Shown here piece after piece: positions 35,298-43,132 of a stretch of 64,000 nt of DNA (the first letter of the stretch is position 1; every line of letters starts with the position of its first letter). The translations under genes and the position numbers were made by a program. The notes below the pieces were generated by a model. The model worked only from the letters and a program-made list of their open reading frames with translations. It searched no databases and was not told the origin of the DNA. The stretch is from Aliivibrio_A sp016764915 (lineage in GTDB: Bacteria; Pseudomonadota; Gammaproteobacteria; Enterobacterales; Vibrionaceae), in contig OZ245057.1 of NCBI GenBank assembly GCA_965224595.1, positions 372,001 through 436,000 of the forward strand, written 5' to 3'.

Positions 35298-35690
35298 ATG
35301 ATGATGATGAATAATAAAATCACCCTAGTCACCAATAATCCGCTTCTGCTTAATTCAGATCAACCTTTTGACATCATTGAAGAGGAAGATTGCATCAAAG
35401 TTATCGCCAAGTGCCGAGATTTAATTCATCAAGGCGCTAAGTTAGTAACACACCCATTAGCAGGCAGTATCAAACCTTGGGAAACACCATTTCGTTCTGT
35501 ATTACTCGATTGTAATCACACTGAGCTCGATATGTCTGCATTGGAGATGATTGAATCAGCAACTCAGATGTACCAACATCAGCTCAAAGGGGTAACAGTG
35601 CCAGTTTTAACCGAACAATCTCTGACTGACTATCAAGTGATCGATAAAGAGTTAATGAACTCGGCGGTCAAGTCTCTCTATATTGTGTGA
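35298..35690 (+). CDS. grdX: GrdX family protein
   Basis: A 130-residue protein beginning with four Met codons, so the exact start among 35298-35307 is open. The core KVIAKCRDLIHQGAKLVTHPLAGSIKPWETPFRSVLL is the GrdX pattern (an 'RD-x-I-H-x-G-x-x-L-x-T-H-P-L-x-G-S-x-K-P-x-E-T-P' run). GrdX is found with glycine, sarcosine and betaine reductase genes; its function is not established. Here it is transcribed against the grd operon, ends at a shared bidirectional terminator, and is divergent from the selC-selA-selB unit. Confidence 0.88.
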   Translation: MMMMNNKITLVTNNPLLLNSDQPFDIIEEEDCIKVIAKCRDLIHQGAKLVTHPLAGSIKPWETPFRSVLLDCNHTELDMSALEMIESATQMYQHQLKGVTVPVLTEQSLTDYQVIDKELMNSAVKSLYIV

Positions 35691-35703
35691 TTATTTTCAA
35701 AAT

Positions 35704-35740
35704 AAAAAGGCGCTGTATCTTATCGATACAGCGCCTTTTT
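35704..35740. terminator. Bidirectional terminator between grdX and grdB
   Basis: A 16-bp stem (35704-35719 with 35725-35740, core GGCGCTGTATC / GATACAGCGCC) is flanked by A and T runs on both sides. It can end both grdX (plus) and the grd operon (minus). Confidence 0.9.
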
Positions 35741-35773
35741 TATGATAGTAAGTAACTTACTACGTATGCATTC

Positions 35774-37069
35774 TTAGAATACAGTCTGATCTGTAATGTC
35801 AGTAGTTAAAGCAACAATCGCTTTTTCAACTATTTGACGACGACCATATTTCTCTTCTTCTGGTGTAGCAGTAATATCACCAAGAGGATAAGGAATAGCA
35901 ATCGCTGGTACGATACGGTTTGCACCTACCGTTTTAGAGATCGGAACTACAGTTGCAATGTGAACAACTGGCATAACTTTTTCAATTTCTTTTAGCATCG
36001 TTGCGCCGCAACGGGTACAAGTGCCTCAAGTGGAAGTGAAAATTGCAGCGGTAACCCCTGCTTTAACAAGTTCCATTGCAATCTCTGCACCATATGCTTT
36101 AGAGTTTGCAACAGAAGTACCATTACCAGTTGTGGTATAAAACGTATTATGTAATTTCCCAATTTTACCTTCGCGTTCCATATCACGTAAAACGTCAACT
36201 GGAAGTACTCGGTTAGGGTTTTTATTACACGCAACTGGATCATATCCACCGTGAGCAGTTTCATGACTCTCTTCGGTCAGCGTATCAATGCCTTCAATGC
36301 TGTAAGTACCGAATTTAGAAGCACTTGATGATTCAATTCTATCAGGGTTGCCTTTAGGAACAACACCACCAGAAGTCACCAATGCAAACGTTGCTGTTGT
36401 TGGATCTAAAATTGCTTTAAATGGTTCAACACGGTCAAAAAACGGCATTGGGTATTCAGTTTTCACTACACCATCAAGCTTAGAAATCAATAGGTCAACA
36501 GCTCGCGCTGAGCCGCGCTTGTCAGCAAACATATTAATACGAAGCCCACGCGCCATGTAACCTTCTTCTTCTGGGTAACCTAAGTTTCCGTCAGTCTCAA
36601 TGAATCGATTGATCAACTTTGAGATAGCTGGTGCTGCTTTACGCATACCCGCTGCACTGTTGGTAGTTTCAACCATGTAAGAGTAGTTACGGAACAGTTC
36701 GTAACCTGGGTTTTCAACGTACATGCCAGAAATTGTAGTAATACCCATTTCTGATGCAACTTTGCCCACTAGACCACAAGCCATGCCGTAACGGCCAGCG
36801 TTAAACGCAGGACCTGCAACAACAAGATCTGGCTGTAGTTTGGTTAGAATCTCACGAATTCCATCACAGCTAGTTTCTTCATTTTCGTTGAAATAGGAGT
36901 CACCACAAATAATGGTATGAGTAACCTCGCCTTTTTCTCCCATAGAAGCATTTAGTTGAGCACCAACACCGATAGGGCCTTCAACCAGCTCCATAGGAAT
37001 GTGTGCCATCTCTTCGCCGCCTTTCTGGCCGAAAAATTGGTTTATATAATGTACAACTTTAATTGTCAT
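35774..37069 (-). CDS. grdB: Glycine reductase component B, selenoprotein subunit GrdB (Sec348)
   Basis: Read through an in-frame TGA (36026-36028), the gene encodes 431 residues. It starts VVHYINQFFGQKGGEE and includes AGPAFNAGRYGMACG, MYVENPGYELFR, ADKRGSARAVDLL and SGGVVPKGNPDRIESSSASKFG. Around the TGA the protein reads TSTUGTCTRCGAT, the U-x-x-C-x-x-C active site of GrdB, and it continues normally to DITDQTVF. Component B binds glycine and passes the carboxymethyl group to GrdA. Motifs such as TAHGGYDP and TEYPMPFFDRV favour the glycine enzyme over betaine GrdH, from memory. It is the last gene of the operon. Confidence 0.94.
35999..36028 (-). promoter_or_regulatory. UGA codon and SECIS hairpin in grdB
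   Basis: Twelve bases after the UGA, the minus strand forms CGTTGC-GGC-GCAACG, a perfect 6-bp stem with a 3-base loop beginning with G. The spacing is close to the 11 bases between UGA and the upper stem in E. coli fdhF. Confidence 0.8.
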
Positions 37070-37082
37070 AGCTGCCTCAACC

Positions 37083-38375
37083 TTAACCTAGCTTCGTTGT
37101 TAAGTTATGGAATCCTAACTCACACGTTGCGCCAAGAATTGCTTGTAGCTCAACAGTGATAGAACCATCTGAATGTAAGCTTCCATCAAATCCGCCAGCA
37201 ATGTTATCGGCGTAAACTTGATGTCCAATAACCTTTTGCATTGCAGGCAATGTGATTAGTTGGTTTGCGTTACCATTTGATACAACAGAGTCCGCAGATG
37301 GGTGTGCATCAGCTAAAGATTGGCTTTCACCACCTTGGCCTGCATATTCATCTGTCATCAATACAACTTTAAGACCTGCTTCAGTCAATTTGCGACTGTT
37401 CATCATTAAATCAGCATCTGGGTTACCAAATCCTTCTTCACTAACGATGGCTGCATCCCAACCCATTTGAGTGGCAAGTTTTGCAACAAAGCTAGATGAA
37501 CGCTCTTTGTCTTTCAACGTGACATTTTCATTGGTTACAATAACACCCATGAAATTGTACTTGCTTCCATGATGCTCATAAAGATCATGAATCACAGGGC
37601 TGTTCTGATGAATATAAGAGGTGTTCTTATCACAAGCTGACACACAGTTACCACTGATGATTGCACCATCAAGTGCTTCAGTCGGGTACATCAACGTTGG
37701 CAAGATACCTTTAACATCAACACCATAGTAGTATGTGTCATGCAGAAGGCCTTGGCTTTGCAGCATATACACGTAACCTACTTTAGGTAAGTTAGGGTAT
37801 TGCGCGGCTTGCTCTAATATTGGCTTAGTTTCGTAGGTTTGGATTTCATCAGGTGTCGCATCTTTTGAAAGGTTACCAATCCAACAAGCTGCTTCGTGAC
37901 CAACCATACGAGTAACGAATTCATGATCGTATTGATTGCACGAGTCCTTGACTTCACATGTGATGACCAAGTTATGCAACACAGAATAAGGCGTATATTC
38001 TGCACCAGCTCCACTCATATCAACGATGCCTTCTTGGAAGCCAACGATTTTACCAGTAGTAATAACAGACATACCTTTAAGTACGTGTGTACGTCCTTCG
38101 CCAACCATTGCTTCTTGACCTAAGTGACGTCCAGGGAAGATAACACCTTCACCTTCAACTTTCACTCGTGGTTCAATGACATCTTTTACTGGCATAATAC
38201 GCGTACTATCACCAGGTTGTGCGATATCAAATGTTAAGCTTTCTATACGATGGTCTATTTCAAGAAGAAATGCTTTGAGCTCTTCTTGATTAATAACCAT
38301 TTTATTTCCAAGCAATTCACTTGTCTGCCCAAAAGCTAGATCTTTAATGTGAATGTTGCCAACTTCAAGTTTCAT
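37083..38375 (-). CDS. grdE: Glycine reductase component B proprotein GrdE
   Basis: The ATG at 38375 follows GGAG and gives MKLEVGNIHIKDLAFG, 430 residues. GrdE is made as a proprotein that cleaves itself in front of a cysteine, creating a carbonyl (pyruvoyl-type) cofactor that forms a Schiff base with glycine. The likely site is Asn243-Cys244 in ISGNCVSACDKN. GEGVIFPGRHLGQEAMVGEG and MSGAGAEYTPYS are further family stretches. It sits between selD and grdB, 13 bases before grdB, and forms component B with it. Confidence 0.93.
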   Translation of the reverse strand: MKLEVGNIHIKDLAFGQTSELLGNKMVINQEELKAFLLEIDHRIESLTFDIAQPGDSTRIMPVKDVIEPRVKVEGEGVIFPGRHLGQEAMVGEGRTHVLKGMSVITTGKIVGFQEGIVDMSGAGAEYTPYSVLHNLVITCEVKDSCNQYDHEFVTRMVGHEAACWIGNLSKDATPDEIQTYETKPILEQAAQYPNLPKVGYVYMLQSQGLLHDTYYYGVDVKGILPTLMYPTEALDGAIISGNCVSACDKNTSYIHQNSPVIHDLYEHHGSKYNFMGVIVTNENVTLKDKERSSSFVAKLATQMGWDAAIVSEEGFGNPDADLMMNSRKLTEAGLKVVLMTDEYAGQGGESQSLADAHPSADSVVSNGNANQLITLPAMQKVIGHQVYADNIAGGFDGSLHSDGSITVELQAILGATCELGFHNLTTKLG

Positions 38376-38429
38376 GGATATCTCCAATTTAACCACTGTG
38401 AATGGTATTGAACATTAATTTCCAATTAA

Positions 38430-39473
38430 TCAGGAAATCCTGATCCCCTCTCCTTCCTCGGCATGACCAACAATCCAACATTGCTCTCCAAGTTCAGAAA
38501 ATTCTTTTAGTATTTCATCTAAGTGTGCCGGTGGCACTGCGGCCAATAACCCACCCGATGTTTCAGGGCAGCATAATTTTAACTGCCATGAATCTGCGAG
38601 CTTATCTGCAAAGACAAGCTGATCTTCATATGCTTCCAAGTTACGCTTTGCGCCACCAGGAAACAGATTCTGTGCGGCATACTCTTCTGCACCATCTAAA
38701 AAAGGGACTTTTTCAGCATTAAAGTGCAGACAAACACCACTTTTCTCTGCCATCTCCACGCCATGCCCTATCAATGCATACCCAGTAATATCGGTACACG
38801 CTTTGATGGGGTGGTTAGCAAAGATTTTTGCAGCGGCGCTATTTAGCATTTTCATACTTTGTGTTGATGCTTCAATGTGAGACTCCGCCGCTTTGTCTCT
38901 TTTAGCAGCGGTTGAGATAATACCGGTCCCAATTGGTTTGGTTAGGACGAGAACGTCACCGACTTCAACATTGGCTTTGGTTTGTACTTTCGATGGGTGA
39001 ATGATCCCCATAACAGAGAGTCCAAATTTTGGCTCAGAATCTTCAACGGTATGTCCGCCAACCAATACAGCGCCCGCTTCTCTTACTTTATCCGCGCCAC
39101 CTTTTAAGATTTGTTGCACAATCTCTTGTGGTAAATCGGGTGGAACACAGAAGATATTCATGGCTAGTGTGGCTTGACCACCCATAGCATAAACATCACT
39201 AAGAGCGTTGGCGGCTGCAATCGCACCAAAATCGTATGGGTCATCAACAATTGGAGTAAAGAAGTCCAAGGTCTGAATCACCGCTACATCTTCGGTCACT
39301 TTATAGACCGCGGCGTCATCACTACCTGCTAAACCGACCATTAGATTTGGATAGTCAGATTCAGGGAATAGAGGGGTTATTGTGCGCAAAACTTGCGCCA
39401 TGGCTTTAGGGCCAATTTTAGCGGCTCAGCCTGCTTTTTTAGTCATTTGCGTTAAACGCACTTTATCGCTCAT
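38430..39473 (-). CDS. selD: Selenophosphate synthetase SelD, a selenoprotein (Sec16)
   Basis: The true start is the ATG at 39473. The first residues read MSDKVRLTQMTKKAG, then an in-frame TGA (39426-39428) at codon 16, then AAKIGPKAMAQVL. The TGA falls at the catalytic Cys17 position of E. coli SelD (GCGCK), with Lys19 retained and the second Cys replaced by Ala. The remainder is a normal AIRS-family kinase (SDDAAVY, GGHTVEDSEP, GGLLAAVPP), 347 residues in all. SelD makes selenophosphate from selenide and ATP. Embedding it between grdD and grdE ties Sec supply to glycine reductase expression. A gene call beginning at a later Met would miss the active site. Confidence 0.95.
39384..39428 (-). 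promoter_or_regulatory. UGA codon and candidate SECIS in selD
   Basis: Downstream of the UGA the minus strand contains GCGCAA-GTT-TTGCGC (39384-39398), a perfect 6-bp stem whose loop begins G-U, starting about 34 bases after the UGA. A weaker TGGC/GCCA stem lies nearer. Confidence 0.6.
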
Positions 39474-39497
39474 CTTCGACTCCTATTGTTTGAAAAT

Positions 39498-39517
39498 GGA
39501 CGGGAGTGTTCCCGTCC
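39498..39517 (-). promoter_or_regulatory. Intercistronic hairpin between grdD and selD
   Basis: GGACGGGA (39498-39505) pairs perfectly with TCCCGTCC (39510-39517) around a 4-base loop. Read on the minus strand it is followed by ATTTTC. This may be a partial terminator or an mRNA-processing hairpin inside the operon. Confidence 0.65.
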
Positions 39518-39536
39518 CCCTTATTACATAGCTAAC

Positions 39537-40691
39537 TTACAGATATTCAGCTGTTTTCAGATGCGCCGTTGCTTTTTCTTTATCTTCATTTGCAATCAAG
39601 ATAATGGCTCCAGTACAACCCATGCCTGTACTTGCATAGATTCCAGCAGCCCATAAAGATTGACATGCATCTTCGATTTCAAGAATATCAATGCCGCTAA
39701 TATCTGTATCGGTGATCTTTACTGGAGGAGCAGTCACTGTAGGTTTCTCTTCAGCCGCTGTTTTTGGTTTTTTCAAACCAGTCAGTATCTGATCAAGTCC
39801 CGCTTTGTTCGCCTGCTTTATTTCATCACTACAGATGTCTAATACTCGACCTTTAGCTGCATCAGCACATAGACGCATAGCCCCTGCGATAACGGGTGCA
39901 CCCGACGCTCTAGAGATGATAGTGATCAGTTTGTCACTTCCTTCACCCAGACCGGGGCCGTAGCCATAGCCAAATGCTTCGTAGCTACCGCCAGTGGTAA
40001 ATGATGAGAAAATTTTCATCATTATGTTACCCGTTAGACTGTCAGTTACCATGACATCAGGAGTGCCTTTTAGCAGGTCATTACCACGCATCGTCACGCC
40101 ACCATCGGCGCGTGAAGACTCAGTAAAACGAATGCCATAACCTTGATCTTGAAGTTTTCTAAGGTGACGCTCTACTTGAGAGGCTCCATCAATATTCAAG
40201 ATACCAACCGTTGGCTCAGCAATACCAGTTGCTTTCGCTAAGGCAATACCATTGATGGCATTTTTAACCATCGCTGCAATGCGGTTAGTATCGGTAGTGC
40301 CTGTTGTCGATGCGATGATCATATCGCGTCCAGTAGCAGGGGTACTTACCTTACCAAACGTACTGATACCAAATGGGAATGTGTAATGTAGTGTCACACA
40401 ACCTTGGATGTCACCTTCAGCTAATAGGCGTTCCATAACTTCATGGCTCTGAAGCAGATCGTCTGCTTGGTGCAGTTCAAAATCAGTCTCCATCTGCTGG
40501 CCAATCAATACGGGTTCGATATCACTGTATTGAGCAACAACTAACTGCGCAGCACGGTGCAACTCTTCAGGACCAAGCTCACTTCCTGTCAGAGTCAGAC
40601 CAATTCGAGTTTTACCGCCGAATTGACCACTTAGCATGCCATCTGCCATATCATTGAAGGCTTTGGAAAGCTGTTTATTAATGTTTTCCAT
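39537..40691 (-). CDS. grdD: Glycine reductase component C, alpha subunit GrdD
   Basis: The ATG at 40691 follows GGAGAG and gives 384 residues; a longer frame would run into grdC. The sequence is of the PlsX/phosphate acyltransferase type: GGKTRIGLTLTGSELGPEEL, VMVTDSLTGNIMMKIFSSFTTGG and GYGPGLGEGSDKLITIISRASGAPV. A charged linker (~310-340) leads to a C-terminal DACQSLWAAGIYASTGMGCTGAIILIANED. With GrdC it converts the acetyl thioester on component C to acetyl phosphate using inorganic phosphate. Confidence 0.93.
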   Translation of the reverse strand: MENINKQLSKAFNDMADGMLSGQFGGKTRIGLTLTGSELGPEELHRAAQLVVAQYSDIEPVLIGQQMETDFELHQADDLLQSHEVMERLLAEGDIQGCVTLHYTFPFGISTFGKVSTPATGRDMIIASTTGTTDTNRIAAMVKNAINGIALAKATGIAEPTVGILNIDGASQVERHLRKLQDQGYGIRFTESSRADGGVTMRGNDLLKGTPDVMVTDSLTGNIMMKIFSSFTTGGSYEAFGYGYGPGLGEGSDKLITIISRASGAPVIAGAMRLCADAAKGRVLDICSDEIKQANKAGLDQILTGLKKPKTAAEEKPTVTAPPVKITDTDISGIDILEIEDACQSLWAAGIYASTGMGCTGAIILIANEDKEKATAHLKTAEYL

Positions 40692-40704
40692 ATCGCTCTC
40701 CTGA

Positions 40705-42252
40705 TTACTTTGACTCAGATTCGTCAAGTTCCAACATCGTTTCAGCTACATTTTTCATCGCTTGAGCGATCAACTGCTTAGCACGATCTTCATTGAAGCC
40801 ACTGTTAGTTTCTAATCCAGGGTTTTTCTCAACAACAAAACTTAAACCATCAAACAAGTTGGTCATGCGGCCTAGGAACAGACTACCTTTACCTACTGCC
40901 ATAAAGTTATTAATTTCACCGCTTAAAATCATATCACGGCCAAAACCAATAAACGGAACACCTGATGGGATATGTCCTTGAGTAGGAGCCCAGCCAACCA
41001 TGCCGTGTTTAGCAACAAATGCAGGCAGATCTTTACGTTCAATCAACCCTTCTTTAACAGCAAGTGCCGCTATCATTTTATAGTTGGACTCAGGAACATT
41101 ACCTGCACCGGCTGGTTTAGTAATTTCAGCGTTGTGCATTTCAACCGAGTATTTGTCGATTTGAGTCATATTACGACCGTTATCAACCAATGGTTTATGA
41201 ATTAAGCTGGTTATTACCGCTTGTGGCGAAGAACCCGTACCGATAGTGTGACGGCCAATAATGTCGGTATTAATAATAGGGTTAATGCCATCATTTTCGC
41301 TGACTAAACATGCGAAGCCTGCAAGTACATCTTCAAGTATCGGTACTTCTTTAGCTACATGGTCTTTACCATTCATGCCAAGTTTTGCAACTGCGCCGCC
41401 AGCAACCACTAACACATTTTTAAATACGCCAGCTTTAACTAATGCAGCAGCCGTTGTAAATGCGTGAGCAGGCGCTGCACAGAATCCACGGAGGTCAGAT
41501 CCTGTTGCATTATTACATCCAGCTATTTCACCAATCGCTTTTGCAAAATTACCGCCACCACGTTGGTTTACATCACCACAAGCTTCTTCTGAACACTCAA
41601 TAATATAATCGATTGAGTTAAGATCAACACCTTGCAGTTCTAAATTCAATACTGCAATGGCACCAGATGCTTTTGCACATAAGTTTTCTAATATGATGTG
41701 GCCAGAAAGATTTTCATCTTCATCATGTGCTTGTTTTACGCAACCTACTAGCTCACCGTTTAACATCAGTGGCTCAGCTTGGTGCTTATCAATTTGAGCC
41801 TGCATTACTTGTGCAGTCTCAGTAAATGCTTCTTTTAATAAATTCATCTTACCCAATACTGGGTGATCATCTGTTGTTCCTTGAAAGGCTTCAACAAACT
41901 CAGGAGTCAGTGAAACTAACTGGAAAACATCAACGTGTTGCAATAATGCATAAAACTCTTCTTGGCATAAAATATCACCAAACTTACCTAAACGATCTGC
42001 TTTTTCTGTACGTTTGTACCAAGGTAATTCGATGTTATCTAACTCTTCAGGAGTGATATTACCGATGTAGCACTGATTCGCAGGGTAAGAAACGACTTCT
42101 TCGAATGGACGTAAAGAGTCAGTTATATTTTGTAGATAAGAGTCTTGTGGATTTAACTTACGTGTCGCAACTTGAACTGCGCCATGTTGAATCAATATAT
42201 CTGGTGTATGAGCCAGAATATAGCTGATGCGGTTTATTACTGCATATCCCAT
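40705..42252 (-). CDS. grdC: Glycine reductase component C, beta subunit GrdC
   Basis: A 515-residue thiolase/FabH-like protein starting MGYAVINRISYILAHTPDIL behind GGAG. Recognisable parts are EEVVSYPANQCYIGNITPEEL, the Ser/Cys-rich centre IIECSEEACGDVNQRGGGNFAKAIGEIAGCNNATGSDLRGFCAAPAH and the late MVGWAPTQGHIPSGVPFIGFG. In characterised enzymes GrdC accepts the ketene-level intermediate from Se-carboxymethyl GrdA on a cysteine, forming an acetyl thioester. It ends 13 bases before grdD, and a GC-rich hairpin separates it from grdA. Confidence 0.94.
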   Translation of the reverse strand: MGYAVINRISYILAHTPDILIQHGAVQVATRKLNPQDSYLQNITDSLRPFEEVVSYPANQCYIGNITPEELDNIELPWYKRTEKADRLGKFGDILCQEEFYALLQHVDVFQLVSLTPEFVEAFQGTTDDHPVLGKMNLLKEAFTETAQVMQAQIDKHQAEPLMLNGELVGCVKQAHDEDENLSGHIILENLCAKASGAIAVLNLELQGVDLNSIDYIIECSEEACGDVNQRGGGNFAKAIGEIAGCNNATGSDLRGFCAAPAHAFTTAAALVKAGVFKNVLVVAGGAVAKLGMNGKDHVAKEVPILEDVLAGFACLVSENDGINPIINTDIIGRHTIGTGSSPQAVITSLIHKPLVDNGRNMTQIDKYSVEMHNAEITKPAGAGNVPESNYKMIAALAVKEGLIERKDLPAFVAKHGMVGWAPTQGHIPSGVPFIGFGRDMILSGEINNFMAVGKGSLFLGRMTNLFDGLSFVVEKNPGLETNSGFNEDRAKQLIAQAMKNVAETMLELDESESK

Positions 42253-42275
42253 TTGATGCTCCTAACAATCAAAAG

Positions 42276-42302
42276 ACGAGTCCGGGGGGTTTCCGGACCC
42301 GT
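42276..42302 (-). promoter_or_regulatory. Strong intercistronic hairpin between grdA and grdC
   Basis: A 10-bp stem (42276-42285 with 42293-42302, core GTCCGG / CCGGAC, one wobble pair) encloses a 7-base loop. Read on the minus strand it is followed by CTTTTG. It starts about 20 bases after the grdA stop and looks like an attenuating terminator that would raise GrdA relative to downstream products. Confidence 0.7.
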
Positions 42303-42321
42303 TTATTATTGTGTTATGATA

Positions 42322-42789
42322 TTAAAGGTATTTACCAAATTGCTTACGGTAAGAACTTACCTCTTCAACAATTTCGTCTACTTCTAATACCATTTCCATC
42401 ATGCCAATCTGTTCGTCATAGACGTCTGGATCAACAAGACTTTTTATTTCCGGCTCAACCATATGATAACAAGAAAGTCCTAACTGGACTCCTGCTAGTG
42501 GACCTGCAAAAGTTGGATCACCGCTTGTAACGGTTTCACAAGCTAGGCCAGAAGCTTCAGCTTCTGCGCCGCCAAGAACAACAACCACGTTTTGTGGTCC
42601 GTGCTCTTCAGCTAGTGATTTGATTCGCTTTTGGTTTTCTAGGTCCATAGCACCTGCGCTGGTTCAGACGAAGCATTCTGTGGTCGAAAAGAGAACAGGA
42701 ATTCCAGCTGATTTCATGCAAGCTTCAATAGCTTGGCCTGGTATTCCGTCTCTATCTCCCAAGATCACGACTTTTTTGTCTGTGAACAT
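42322..42789 (-). CDS. grdA: Glycine reductase selenoprotein A, GrdA (Sec42)
   Basis: Read through the TGA at 42664-42666 the gene gives 155 residues: KKVVILGDRDGIPGQAIEAC, then TTECFVUTSAGAMDLENQKR. CFVU is the Cys-x-x-Sec redox site of GrdA, and length and ending are normal for the family. GGAG precedes the ATG at 42789 by six bases. The selenol receives the carboxymethyl group from component B and releases the product to component C; thioredoxin re-reduces the selenide-sulphide. A short AGGT/ACCT stem with a loop beginning G follows the UGA and is a weak SECIS candidate. It is third in the operon. Confidence 0.95.
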
Positions 42790-42805
42790 TTTCATCTCCA
42801 AGGGT

Positions 42806-43120
42806 TTATAGATAGTTTTTAATTGTGGAAGTGATGTCTTCAACTTCCAATTCTTCTCCAGAGAGGTGTTCTAATCTCTCTCCGTTTTTGTAGAAGACGA
42901 TAGAAGGAAGTCCCATCACTTTTTGTGCCATAGCTAAGCGGCGACTTCCTTTAATATTGAGTTTGCAAAACTTAATCTGCTCACCATACTCTTCAGATAA
43001 CTTGATCACGTCAGGCATTAACTCAATGCAACGCTCACAGCTTTCGCTCCAGTAATCGACCATAACAACACCGTCGATGTTCACTTCTGCGTCAAAATTA
43101 TCTTTTGTCAATTCAATCAT
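42806..43120 (-). CDS. trxA: Thioredoxin-like electron donor of glycine reductase, unusual active site
   Basis: A 104-residue thioredoxin fold: VDYWSESCERCIELMP replaces the usual W-C-G-P-C motif, giving redox pair Cys28-Glu-Arg-Cys31 and shifting the first Cys four residues after the Trp. The cis-proline loop MGLPSIVFYKNGE is intact. Glycine reductase loci of anaerobes carry dedicated thioredoxins with divergent CxxC sites, so this is probably the electron carrier between the adjacent reductase and GrdA. It lies 12 bases after trxB and 16 before grdA. Confidence 0.88.
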   Translation of the reverse strand: MIELTKDNFDAEVNIDGVVMVDYWSESCERCIELMPDVIKLSEEYGEQIKFCKLNIKGSRRLAMAQKVMGLPSIVFYKNGERLEHLSGEELEVEDITSTIKNYL

Positions 43121-43132
43121 TTAACCTTCTCC

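Noticed and set aside
42322..42789. grdA as a pseudogene with a nonsense mutation
   Set aside because: The TGA is at the conserved Sec position and the Sec machinery is present in the same cluster. The same reasoning applies to grdB and selD.
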